Below, one piece after another: positions 1 through 6,492 of a DNA stretch of 18,951 nt. This stretch comes from JAWODU01 sp046483125 (lineage in GTDB: Bacteria > Verrucomicrobiota > Kiritimatiellia > UBA8416 > JAWODU01), in the NCBI GenBank assembly GCA_046483125.1, contig JAWODU010000020.1, positions 1-18,951 of the forward strand, in the 5' to 3' direction. The notes below the pieces were generated by a model. The model searched no databases. It had not been told where the DNA came from and saw nothing but the letters and a program-made list of their open reading frames with translations. Made by a program: the position numbers and the translations under genes. Each line of letters begins with the position of its first letter. Position 1 is the stretch's first letter.

Positions 1-454
1 AATAACTATCAAGCTTACCATCACAACATTGCACGCCTTCTTTTTTATACTTCCAGCATGTAAAATCGGAAGCATCAGGTTCGTTTGTGAGCCCGTCTTG
101 TAGCCTGGCCGCCCACTCTGCAAAAAGGGGTATTGAATCAGAGAAAAACTTCGGCACAAAGGGCGGGCAATCGCCTGAATCAGATTCGTACTCTTCATGC
201 TGGGGTATTCTTACACTGCATATATCCACACATTGCGGATCTGTTGAATTGGGGTCACGTGCCTTTGCTGTGTACGTGCCTGTCAAAGCGGACTTAACAG
301 TGTATGTGACCTCCCCTTTGCCCGTCTTATTGGCAATGGTACGGCTTAGGCCATCAGTGAAAAAATCTATTTGGAGGTTAACAAGATGTTCGGGATCACA
401 AGCAATCCCTGAAAAATCCAGTTCACAGCCGGGACAGCGAGGTTCGGGGCATAA
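1..454 (-). CDS. Partial Cys-rich protein of unknown function, C-terminus beyond the window
   Basis: The minus strand is open without a stop across this stretch and runs off the left edge. About 150 residues are visible. They are hydrophilic, rich in Asp, Ser, Thr and Lys, and carry scattered Cys, including an early CPGC pair (C-x2-C) and a later QCC. They read like a secreted or surface domain. Codon use is coherent over the whole length, and the plus-strand frame here looks like a shadow of it. I see no Met start within 1-454. The frame continues antisense through the transposase remnant to an ATG at 571, but that part is probably not original coding. The simplest reading is a gene whose 5' end was lost where the transposase fragment joins it. 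I do not recognise the family. The frame is likely real, but whether the gene is intact is doubtful. Confidence 0.5.
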
Positions 455-673
455 CGCAAATGGGCAAAGCGCAAGAAGATCAGACTCCGCTACAGCGCCG
501 TGGGCAAGTACGGGAGCATTGCGGTGGTAGAACGCTTCATCCGGTCGCTGAAAGACGAATGCACACGGCATATTCTCGTTCCTTTCGATGCCCGGGAATT
601 CCGAAACGAACTGGAACTATACACGATCTGGTACAATCAGTTCCGCCCGCATTCATTAGAGGAGACGGCCTGA
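455..673 (+). pseudogene. Remnant of a DDE integrase-core transposase, C-terminal part only
   Basis: From 455 this frame encodes about 72 residues with the end of a retroviral-type integrase core: a YSAVGKYGSIAVVERFI segment, then SLKDE, then a WYNQFRPHSLEE tail and a TGA stop. The Glu in VERF matches the final catalytic Glu of the DDE triad. The WYN-x2-RPH tail is typical of IS481/IS3-like elements. An in-frame TAA at 452-454 and unrelated sequence upstream mean the N-terminal half, with both catalytic Asp residues, is absent. I see no terminal inverted repeats. It is an inactive stump, useful mainly as evidence of past insertion and deletion next to the truncated minus-strand gene. Confidence 0.75.
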
Positions 674-701
674 ATGTTTGAAGCCTGAGCAATGATGTAG
701 A

Positions 702-730
702 TTGACTTTCAGATTCTCATATGAGAGTAT
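702..730 (+). promoter_or_regulatory. Candidate promoter with a 12-bp palindrome, upstream of the DUF433/DUF5615 pair
   Basis: TTGACT at 702-707 is a five-of-six match to a -35 box. A weak -10, GAGTAT, lies 17 bases further on at 725-730. A perfect palindrome, TCTCATATGAGA, at 715-726 covers the spacer and part of the -10. An operator in this place would suit autoregulation by a toxin-antitoxin pair. The -10 is poor, so this is a candidate only. Confidence 0.35.
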
Positions 731-771
731 TAATCATTACAAAACAAAGATGTCGTTCGGGGGAATCAGCC

Positions 772-993
772 ATGAATGAAAGAATTGTAATAGATTCGGA
801 AATCCAGCACGGGAAGCCGGTTATCCGGGGGACGCGTGTTCCGGTTTCACGGATTGTCGGCGGTCTGGCCTCGGGCATGACAAGACAGGAAATACTGCGC
901 GAATACGAGGTTACGGATGAGGACGTCTCCGCTGCCCTTGAATATGCCAATGAGCTGATCGAAACGGAACAATTCCACCCCGTGCCGGCATAG
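772..993 (+). CDS. DUF433 family protein, antitoxin-like partner
   Basis: The 73-residue product matches the DUF433 pattern: an IVIDSEIQHGKPVIRGTRVPV opening that corresponds to the family's GKPxIxGTRI/V motif, then a helical segment (GMTRQEILREY) and a DEDVSAALEYA helix. DUF433 proteins are small winged-helix-like DNA-binding proteins often paired with PIN-like toxins, and usually act as the antitoxin. I chose the ATG at 772 over an in-frame ATG at 721 because the family starts just before this motif and a purine-rich GGGGAA lies upstream. The next gene begins 9 bases after the stop. The palindrome at 715-726 could be its own operator. The family call is firm; the antitoxin role rests on the neighbour. 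Confidence 0.8.
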   Translation: MNERIVIDSEIQHGKPVIRGTRVPVSRIVGGLASGMTRQEILREYEVTDEDVSAALEYANELIETEQFHPVPA

Positions 994-1002
994 GAGACGT
1001 GC

Positions 1003-1359
1003 GTGCATTTCCTGATTGATGAAGACCTTCCGCGATCGATTGCCGATTCAATACGCCAGGCCGGGCATGAAGCATCGGATGTGCGTGACATAGGACTTCA
1101 GGGAGCGAGCGACAAGCAGATAGCCGCTTACGCCAGGGAGTACGGCCTCTGCCTGATGACTGGGGATTTCGATTTTGCGGACATCCGCAACTATCCGCCC
1201 GGCGACTACGCGGGTCTGGTTGTTTTGAAGATCCCCGGTATTGCGTCGGCGGCCTACATAAAGCATCTCGCGGAATATCTATTGACGCAAACGGACGTCG
1301 TAGACGGGTTGAAGGGAAAGCTGGCTATTGTGGAGTCCACCCGGATCAGGATTAGATGA
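1003..1359 (+). CDS. DUF5615 PIN-like protein, putative toxin
   Basis: The 118-residue product has the DUF5615 layout. An N-terminal FLIDEDLP carries acidic residues D6, E7 and D8. A GHEASDVRD segment and ASDKQIAAYAREYG follow, then MTGDFDFADI with D55 and D57. These are the places of metal-binding acids in PIN/Mut7-C-like RNases. Translation starts at GTG 1003; the AGGAG at 992-996 overlaps the TAG stop of the DUF433 gene, so the two are probably translationally coupled. Such pairs are widespread predicted type II toxin-antitoxin modules. RNase activity is inferred from the fold family, not shown. Confidence 0.8.
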   Translation: MHFLIDEDLPRSIADSIRQAGHEASDVRDIGLQGASDKQIAAYAREYGLCLMTGDFDFADIRNYPPGDYAGLVVLKIPGIASAAYIKHLAEYLLTQTDVVDGLKGKLAIVESTRIRIR

Positions 1360-1636
1360 GAAAAGCGGAGGATCGGCAATCCTTTGTGCAGGGAAAATGG
1401 CATTTTTTGCCATAAGAATTGGTGCAGACGATCGTCACCTCGCACCAGTTGACCTTCAATGACCCTTCGCCCTCAGCCAGAATGAGAATCGCTGGACGTC
1501 AGGAGCGGCGCATTCTTCGTTGCCGTCAAAATGCTTTACTATTCTCCGGAACATGGTTAAGTGGATTCGGTTCTTCCAATATGAACATGAGTGTCAGGAA
1601 TTTCCCCGGTAACGGGATAACGGAAAGGAAGTCAAC
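1360..1636. other. Intergenic region with one small hairpin
   Basis: I see no convincing gene in this 277-base gap. A short perfect inverted repeat, ATGGCA-TTTTT-TGCCAT, lies at 1397-1413 downstream of the DUF5615 gene. It lacks a following T-run, so terminator function is uncertain. No clear promoter for trxB stands out. Apparent frames here are short and continue into trxB out of frame. Confidence 0.35.
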
Positions 1637-2569
1637 ATGGAAAACGTTGTTATCGCGGGTTCGGGACCGGCCGGGCTCGCCGCGGCCGTCTACGCGGCAA
1701 GGGCGGACCTGAAACCGATCGTTGTGGAAGGCGCACAGCCCGGAGGCCAGCTTGTGGTATCGCCGGAAGTTGAAAACTACCCGGGCTTCCCGGAAGGCAT
1801 ATCCGGCATTGAACTCATGGAACTGTTCAAAAAACAGGCCGAACGGTTCGGGACGGGATTTCTTACAGGTGATGTCACCGGGATAGAGCCTGCAAAAGAC
1901 GGTTACACCCTGCGGCGCGAAGAGGAAGCAATCGAAACTCGAACGGTTATAATAGCAACGGGCGCTCTCGCGCGCCGCCTGCCGATTCCCTCGGAGCCTA
2001 AATTCTACGGAAAAGGCGTCTCCGGGTGCGCAACCTGCGACGGCGCTTTCTTTCGCGGCCGCGACGTCATCGTAGTCGGCGGAGGAAACACGGCCATGGA
2101 AGACGCCGTTTTCCTGACCCGGTTCGCCAGAACGGTTACCATTGTGCACCGCCGCGATTACCTGAGAGCCGCCCCCATAGAAGTCGACAAGGCCAGAAGC
2201 AACCCTAAAATCAAGTGGATGATACCCTGGGTCGTGGATGAAATTATCGGAGACCAGCTCGTAACGGGCGTAACGCTCCGGAACACCGAAACCGGTGAGA
2301 CCCGCCGGATGGACTGCGACGGCGTTTTCACGGCTATCGGCCACGATCCAAAGACGGATACCTTCCGCGAACTGGTGGAATGCGACGAGCAGGGATTTGT
2401 CAAAGTCCGGCCCGGGTCCTCGCGCACCTCCGCTCCCGGCATTTTCGCCTGCGGCGACGCCGCGGATCCCGTATACAAGCAGGCGGTGGTCGCGGCGGGA
2501 ACAGGCTGTATGGCGGCCCTTGACGCTCAGAAATACCTGGAATCGCTGAAAGTTTCCGACGGAACATGA
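1637..2569 (+). CDS. trxB: Thioredoxin-disulfide reductase
   Basis: A flavoprotein that passes electrons from NADPH through FAD to thioredoxin in the cytoplasm. At 310 residues it has the usual bacterial length. Visible motifs are the FAD-binding GSGPAGLAAA at about 8-17, PGGQLV, the redox CATC (C131, C134) in GCATCDG, the NADPH-binding GGGNTAMEDA at about 148-157 followed by HRRD, and the C-terminal FACGDAAD that contacts FAD. The ATG at 1637 has a GGAAAGGAAG Shine-Dalgarno region. It stands alone on the plus strand and converges with the glycosidase gene, with 69 bases between stops. No thioredoxin gene is in the window. Nothing looks broken. Confidence 0.95.
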   Translation: MENVVIAGSGPAGLAAAVYAARADLKPIVVEGAQPGGQLVVSPEVENYPGFPEGISGIELMELFKKQAERFGTGFLTGDVTGIEPAKDGYTLRREEEAIETRTVIIATGALARRLPIPSEPKFYGKGVSGCATCDGAFFRGRDVIVVGGGNTAMEDAVFLTRFARTVTIVHRRDYLRAAPIEVDKARSNPKIKWMIPWVVDEIIGDQLVTGVTLRNTETGETRRMDCDGVFTAIGHDPKTDTFRELVECDEQGFVKVRPGSSRTSAPGIFACGDAADPVYKQAVVAAGTGCMAALDAQKYLESLKVSDGT

Positions 2570-2638
2570 AAAGCGGGCAAAAGCACACGTAAACTCAAAA
2601 CAGATAGTGCGCAGCGCTATTGCCGGCGGGGCAGTCGG

Positions 2639-3709
2639 TTACTTCAGCGGTATCACCATGTTCCAGGTGTTCTCAGCGTTGTAGTGAGCCGGATGGTGCG
2701 CCGTATGAGTACCGTCCGATGTGGCGGCATAAAGCCAGGCCGGTTTCCCGTCTTCCATCAGCACGAACGGCCGTTCCATGTTGCCCTGTTCGCGAGTTGT
2801 TCCGTCATCCCATTTGACGTTCCTAGAGCAGGCTCTGGGCTGAGCGGCGGTCCGCCACGTTATTCCGTCGTAAGAAACACTGTGGATAAGGGCGAACGGC
2901 TCACCGGTGAAATCACCGGTGGAATCCTTGCTCAGCATCTCGTAGTGATTGCCGAGGCGGAACGCATAGGGGTCCTCTGTATGCGACTGCGTGGAATAAT
3001 CCGACACAATCCGCATTCTCCCCGTGTCGTACGGTCCCGCGGGATGCGGCGCTTCAGCCGTGATGAGCCCCGTGCCGGTTATCCGGTAGTAAAGCCTGCA
3101 TCGGCCTTCGAGTGTTTCCATTGCCGTGGCGTTCACGGTCCTCCGGTGCCCCGCCCTTGAAAGGGCCGCGAGATCGAGCGGCGAGTCCGGGCGCCGCCAC
3201 GGGCCCCTCAGGGATTCGGCAACGGCAACGCCGCTTTGCATGTCGTGCATCCATGACGGCATGCGGCCGTTTTTGCCGCCGTCGGGATCGCGGTTCAGTT
3301 TCCACATGGCCTCGGGAGAGGCTTCTTCCTCGTAGGTGGCGCCGCAATAGAACAGGAACCATGCCTCGTCCGTCCTGTAAAGGCAGGGGTTGTGAGCTAT
3401 CCTGCCGTCCCAGTACCTCCTGTGACGCGGCCCGAGAACGACCTCCTCGAAACAGAAAGGCCCGGCCGGAGAATCGGCCGAGGCGCGCACAATTTCGGAA
3501 GCCGCGGTATAACCCTGGAAAAACGGGTAAGTCTTCGGCCAGCGCGAAGCAAACATATGATAACGCCCGTCTTCACCCCCGGCAACGGACGAGCCCCATA
3601 CCCAGTAGTCGTCCATTGAAAAGCCGCCGCCCCTTACAGCCCGGCCCAGCCGCTCAGCGAACGGCCTGATCTCTTCCGTTTTGTTTTTGTTGTCGTCCGT
3701 GCTCATCAT
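2639..3709 (-). CDS. Glycoside hydrolase-like protein, five-bladed beta-propeller type
   Basis: The product is about 356 residues, without an obvious signal peptide. It shows propeller-type repeats: DDYWVWGSSV near 33-42, HMFASRWPK, WDGRIAHNPCLYR near 100-112, FLFYCGATY, a GVAVAESLRGPWRRPDSPL blade, HTEDPYAF, and SVSYDGITW. These are typical of the GH43/GH62/GH117-like superfamily that acts on plant or sulfated polysaccharides. D33/D34, D101 and the ED of HTEDPYAF are candidate catalytic acids, but I cannot assign them. The frame extends to 3763, but that part is the translated tRNA. ATGs at 3709 and 3706 are the plausible starts; neither has a Shine-Dalgarno sequence. The start lies 9 bases beyond the tRNA discriminator base, so the two may share a transcript. 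Substrate unknown. Confidence 0.75.
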   Translation of the reverse strand: MMSTDDNKNKTEEIRPFAERLGRAVRGGGFSMDDYWVWGSSVAGGEDGRYHMFASRWPKTYPFFQGYTAASEIVRASADSPAGPFCFEEVVLGPRHRRYWDGRIAHNPCLYRTDEAWFLFYCGATYEEEASPEAMWKLNRDPDGGKNGRMPSWMHDMQSGVAVAESLRGPWRRPDSPLDLAALSRAGHRRTVNATAMETLEGRCRLYYRITGTGLITAEAPHPAGPYDTGRMRIVSDYSTQSHTEDPYAFRLGNHYEMLSKDSTGDFTGEPFALIHSVSYDGITWRTAAQPRACSRNVKWDDGTTREQGNMERPFVLMEDGKPAWLYAATSDGTHTAHHPAHYNAENTWNMVIPLK

Positions 3710-3717
3710 GTAAGGAA

Positions 3718-3791
3718 TGGGCGATACAGGACTCGAACCTGTGACCCCTTGGGTGTGATCCAAGTGCTCTAGCCAACTGAGCTAATCGCCC
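3718..3791 (-). tRNA. tRNA-Val, anticodon CAC
   Basis: On the minus strand this folds as a full cloverleaf. The acceptor stem is GGGCGAT with ATCGCCC, the D-stem GCTC/GAGC, the anticodon stem CTTGG/CCAAG with loop ATCACAC, and the T-stem ACAGG/CCTGT around TTCGAGT. With T at position 33, the anticodon is CAC, which reads GTG valine codons. The discriminator base is A and CCA is not encoded. The glycosidase gene follows almost directly. Confidence 0.93.
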
Positions 3792-3844
3792 TCAAGCGGT
3801 TGTTAGCGGTTGTTCGAGGAAGTTACGCGTTTGTCTGCCGCCCG

Positions 3845-4459
3845 TCAAGGCGAAGGCGCCCGCCCCGGCAGGCGGATGTCCTCGGATACCCTGACATCGT
3901 CGCCGGTACCGGAAACGGCGTCCGGTCCGGCCGAGTACACTTCCGCTTCCCCGCCGGCAACCGCGTACCCGTAGGGCGTGCCCCACGGATCGGGAACCAT
4001 ACGCGTAACGTAGCGGCCGCGCCAGTCCTCAAGGCCGGGGTTCACTATCAGCGCTTTCAGTCCTTCTTCCGCCGAGGGATAACGCCCGACGTCTCTTCGG
4101 AAATTTTCAAGTGCTATTTTCAGGGTTTTAATATTGCGCGCCGCCCTGGCGATGCGCTTGCTCTCTCCCGTTCCCGTAACCGACAGCTTACTGCGCCCGA
4201 GAAGAAGTCCGCCGACTACTACCATCAGAACAAGCATCATGGCCGCAGTGGCCGGCCCTGGCCGGGTAAGAAAGTCCGGCATGGAAGTTCCGTCTCTTTC
4301 GCCGCCCGCTTCCAGGGAAGCCCGCACTGCCGCCCGCCGCCTGCTCCCGGTTTTTTCCCGGGGCTTGTCCGGTGGGATCATGGTCCTGCCGCAACCGGGG
4401 CATCTTGTTACGGGTTCGGATCCGAGGTCATGCCTGCAGTATGGACAACGGTATTTCAT
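3845..4459 (-). CDS. Zinc-ribbon, membrane-anchored GspG-like (pseudopilin C-domain) protein
   Basis: The 204-residue product has three parts. Residues 1-25 form a zinc ribbon with two CxxC knuckles (C5/C8 and C20/C23). A basic linker and a membrane helix at about 70-88 (MMLVLMVVVGGLLLG) follow. Residues 105-195 match the type II secretion GspG C-terminal domain: TLKIALENFRRDVGRYPS, EEGLKALIVNP, DWRGRYV, VPDPWGTPY, and the calcium-loop-like SAGPDAVSGTGDD. Real GspG begins with a prepilin peptidase site and a hydrophobic helix at the very N-terminus; here the ribbon comes first and I see no prepilin cleavage motif. It may therefore be an anchored protein rather than a processed pilin. No other secretion genes are present. 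Function unknown beyond the domain similarity. Confidence 0.8.
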   Translation of the reverse strand: MKYRCPYCRHDLGSEPVTRCPGCGRTMIPPDKPREKTGSRRRAAVRASLEAGGERDGTSMPDFLTRPGPATAAMMLVLMVVVGGLLLGRSKLSVTGTGESKRIARAARNIKTLKIALENFRRDVGRYPSAEEGLKALIVNPGLEDWRGRYVTRMVPDPWGTPYGYAVAGGEAEVYSAGPDAVSGTGDDVRVSEDIRLPGRAPSP

Positions 4460-4575
4460 TGCTGAGGGTCCATAAACCTATGAACTGCGAAATACGCGAA
4501 ACATACGAAAGCAGACGAGGCACCATCCAATACGTACTTTCGAGCTTGCGCGTCTTTCGCGGTTAATTGTCCCGC

Positions 4576-4983
4576 TTACGGGTCCATGTTGGTCAGTTCG
4601 AGCGTATCCATGTTGACCCGGCGGTAAAAACAGTTCCTGGCACCGCCGCGCCGGTTTTTCGTGTGACATATCCCCTCGCCCAGCGGACGCACTCTGTACA
4701 GCAGGGAATTCTGTTCGCAGTTCACGTAAACTTCAACAAGCTCAAAGCTGTTGCCGGAAGCGGCTCCCTTTTCCCACAGCTCGTTGCGCGAAGTGCTCCA
4801 GAGCACCAGCCGCCTGGTTGAAAGCGCTTTTCTGAACGCTTCTTCGTTCGTGTAAGCCACCAGGATAACATCGCCGTCCGTGTTCTGTACCGCTACGGGC
4901 AGTACACCCGCGCCGGTTTTCGCGACCCCTGCGAGTTTGGAAAAATCCAGCTTTAGTTTATCTGTTTCCTCTATTGAACTCAT
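4576..4983 (-). CDS. hisI: Phosphoribosyl-AMP cyclohydrolase
   Basis: Catalyses the third step of histidine biosynthesis, opening the adenine ring of PR-AMP. The 135-residue product is the single-domain form without HisE. It keeps VILVAYTNEEAF, the WSTSRNELWEKGAASGN stretch, and three Cys (C89, C106 in ICHTK, C118 in NCFYRR) at the places of the zinc ligands. The usual DCDxD magnesium motif reads NCEQN at 88-92, so the Asp ligands are replaced by Asn/Glu/Asn. I believe a whole subfamily shares this. No other his genes are nearby. The start ATG has no clear Shine-Dalgarno sequence, and lexA ends 40 bases upstream. Confidence 0.9.
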   Translation of the reverse strand: MSSIEETDKLKLDFSKLAGVAKTGAGVLPVAVQNTDGDVILVAYTNEEAFRKALSTRRLVLWSTSRNELWEKGAASGNSFELVEVYVNCEQNSLLYRVRPLGEGICHTKNRRGGARNCFYRRVNMDTLELTNMDP

Positions 4984-5023
4984 CGCAACAGTATAAGCAG
5001 TTTAACCCGGGCGCTAAGCCGAA

Positions 5024-5608
5024 TCAATCGTATTTCCTGATCACGGTACGGACAATGCCGCCTATTTTCATCGTTTCCCTGGGGTAAATTGTGCCGTATT
5101 TTTTATTGGCCGCTTCCAGCCTTACGCCGCGGCGGTCCCGGACAAAATACTTCAGCGTCCATTCTCCGTCAACCTCCGCCACCACTATATCGTGCGTTCT
5201 GGGGCGCTGGTTCCTTTCCACGAGAAGCAGATCGCCGGGTTGAATTCCGGCTTCTATCATGGAATCACCCGTAACCTTCAACATAAAAGTAGCTTCCGGA
5301 CGCTTTATCAGGAATTCATCCAGGGTCAATGTGTCAAGAAGTTCCTCCTCGGCCGGAGTCGGAAAGCCCGCCTGGACTGTTCCAAGAAGTTTTATCGTGC
5401 CGGCAAGCCGGTCGGTGGGCGATATTTTTCCGTTCTTCTTGCGAATATAGCCCGCTTCCTCGAGTTTCAACAGCAGGCCGAATACCGCGTTCTTGGAGCA
5501 GTAACCGAATACCCTGAGCATTTCGCCGTAACCCGGCATGCGGCTCTCCCGCCGGATGAACCGGCGCAGGGCATCGGCCTTTTCATTCAGATTCACTTTC
5601 CCGGTCAT
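5024..5608 (-). CDS. lexA: LexA-type SOS repressor, S24 self-cleaving
   Basis: Represses DNA-damage genes and cleaves itself when RecA is activated. The 194-residue product has an N-terminal winged helix (RMPGYGEMLRVFGYCSKNAV, then LLKLEEAGYIRKKNGKISPT), the cleavage site A80-G81 in VQAGFPTP, catalytic S116 in GDSMIEAGI and general-base K153 in EWTLKYFV. The C-terminal half is strongly LexA/UmuD-like. The helix-turn-helix differs from E. coli LexA and resembles forms I associate with candidate-phylum and PVC genomes. A Shine-Dalgarno CGGAG sits 8 bases before the ATG. Its promoter contains a GAAC-N4-GTTC box, which supports an autoregulated LexA over a phage-type repressor. Confidence 0.9.
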   Translation of the reverse strand: MTGKVNLNEKADALRRFIRRESRMPGYGEMLRVFGYCSKNAVFGLLLKLEEAGYIRKKNGKISPTDRLAGTIKLLGTVQAGFPTPAEEELLDTLTLDEFLIKRPEATFMLKVTGDSMIEAGIQPGDLLLVERNQRPRTHDIVVAEVDGEWTLKYFVRDRRGVRLEAANKKYGTIYPRETMKIGGIVRTVIRKYD

Positions 5609-5626
5609 GTTCGAAGCTCCGCCGGA

Positions 5627-5655
5627 AACCTAACTGAACCATGGTTCATCGTCAA
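5627..5655 (-). promoter_or_regulatory. lexA promoter with SOS box in the spacer
   Basis: On the minus strand, TTGACG (5650-5655) is a five-of-six -35 box. Exactly 17 bases lower is TAGGTT (5627-5632), a weaker -10. The spacer holds a perfect 14-bp palindrome, TGAACCATGGTTCA (5635-5648), matching the GAAC-N4-GTTC LexA box known from Gram-positive bacteria. Bound repressor would block polymerase, giving classic lexA autoregulation. The box is 27 bases from the start codon. Confidence 0.8.
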
Positions 5656-5719
5656 GGCGGTTTGGGGAACATTTTATTCCGGCGCAGGGAGAGGGTACAG
5701 TCGCGGGCAAACCTGACGG

Positions 5720-6187
5720 TCACCCATTATCCGGGGTCAATCCGTTCAGTCTCTGTTTTACGGCCTGGATCAGCGTTCGGTTGGCGACCGGTTTGATCAG
5801 CAGGCCGTGCGCCGGATTGTTCCCTACCGTCGCTCGAATCGCGGGCGAAGGCGCATGGCCCGTGCAGAACAGAACACAGGGCTTCCGCCACTTGCGGTCC
5901 GAACATACCTCCATTATACGTTCGAACGCCCGCTCTCCGTTCATAACGGGCATGTGCAGGTCCGTAAGGACTATTTTATGATGCCCTTCGGCAAAAAGGT
6001 CCACGGCCTTCAGTCCGTCCGATGCAGAGTCCAGCGAGCAGTCCGGGAAATAGTGCCCGAGGACTGTCTGGTGGCAAAGCCGCACACTGGCGTCGTCGTC
6101 CACGATTAAAATCGTATTGTTTGCGCAGGGAACCGGCGACGGAGTATCGCCGGACACACCGGAAGTCGTTTTGTCTTCAACAGTCAT
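5720..6187 (-). CDS. Stand-alone response regulator receiver protein
   Basis: A 155-residue protein with a single receiver domain after a short, low-complexity N-terminus. It has the full phosphorylation set: D30/D31 in LIVDDD, phosphoacceptor D76 in VLTDLHMPVMNG, T109 in FCTGH, and K132 in LIKPV. There is no output domain, so it must act by protein contact or as a phosphate relay. No histidine kinase is present. Its ATG overlaps the stop of the upstream RHH gene (ATGA), so the two are translationally coupled. lexA follows after 111 bases with its own promoter. Partner and process are unknown. Confidence 0.9.
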   Translation of the reverse strand: MTVEDKTTSGVSGDTPSPVPCANNTILIVDDDASVRLCHQTVLGHYFPDCSLDSASDGLKAVDLFAEGHHKIVLTDLHMPVMNGERAFERIMEVCSDRKWRKPCVLFCTGHAPSPAIRATVGNNPAHGLLIKPVANRTLIQAVKQRLNGLTPDNG

Positions 6188-6405
6188 TCTGCGCCTCCGG
6201 CTTCAGTCTCGAGCCGGGAAAAGTTTCCCCGGTTAAAATTTACGGCCGTTTCGCACGCTTTCTCATACTTCGGCAGTTGAACGGCCAGGGACAGCTCAAT
6301 GAGCGAAGAAACACCATTCAGCCCCAATTCCCGGGAAACACGCCTGGCCCGGATCAGCATGTCCGCATCCAGACGGACGGAAACAGGGGCGGTTTTCTGT
6401 TTCAT
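6184..6405 (-). CDS. Small ribbon-helix-helix (RHH)-like protein
   Basis: A 73-residue basic-to-neutral protein. The N-terminus, PVSVRLDADMLIRARRVSREL followed by VSSLIELSLAVQLPKYE, has the RHH order: a short alternating beta strand, then two helices. Such proteins bind DNA as dimers, often as autoregulators or antitoxins. Its stop overlaps the start of the response regulator, so the two are made together. No Shine-Dalgarno is visible before the ATG, and the predicted promoter places the transcription start close to it. It faces a second RHH gene across 87 bases. No toxin partner is evident. Confidence 0.65.
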   Translation of the reverse strand: MKQKTAPVSVRLDADMLIRARRVSRELGLNGVSSLIELSLAVQLPKYEKACETAVNFNRGNFSRLETEAGGAE

Positions 6406-6411
6406 GCGGCA

Positions 6412-6440
6412 AGCGTATATCAGCGGTATACCCCCGTCAA
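6412..6440 (-). promoter_or_regulatory. Candidate promoter for the minus-strand RHH/response-regulator operon
   Basis: On the minus strand TTGACG (6435-6440) is followed by TATACG after 15 bases, or TACGCT after 17. The spacer contains the palindrome GGTATACC, a possible operator. Transcription would start near the ATG at 6405, and no Shine-Dalgarno is seen, so the mRNA may be leaderless. Confidence 0.45.
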
Positions 6441-6457
6441 CCCGTTTTTTTGTTTTT

Positions 6458-6484
6458 TTGACTGCCGGCCCGCGACGTGATAAT
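6458..6484 (+). promoter_or_regulatory. Candidate promoter for the plus-strand RHH gene
   Basis: TTGACT (6458-6463) lies 15 bases from GATAAT (6479-6484), a five-of-six -10 box. The ATG at 6493 is 8 bases past the -10, about where transcription would begin. The bases before the ATG are A/T only with no Shine-Dalgarno, which points to a leaderless message. T-tracts just upstream (6445-6459) may add curvature. Confidence 0.45.
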
Positions 6485-6492
6485 TATATTTT

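Noticed and set aside
87..530. Plus-strand 147-residue open frame at the left edge
   Set aside because: Composition is Ser/Pro/Arg-rich and not protein-like. The opposite strand has a coherent frame, and the end overlaps the transposase remnant in another frame.
1526..2344. Minus-strand 272-residue open frame
   Set aside because: It lies antisense to trxB, which has all family motifs, and shows no recognisable domain.
2604..2620. Hairpin between trxB and the glycosidase as a terminator
   Set aside because: The ATAGTGCG/CGCTAT pairing needs a bulge and lacks a T-run.
3710..3763. N-terminal extension of the glycosidase to 3763
   Set aside because: These codons are inside a complete tRNA-Val cloverleaf, so they are not normally translated.
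4460..4575. Recurring GCGAAA/TTTCGC motifs between hisI and the GspG-like gene
   Set aside because: Several short GCGAAA-like units in both orientations suggest a repeat, but they are too short and irregular to define an element, and I see no second copy in the window.
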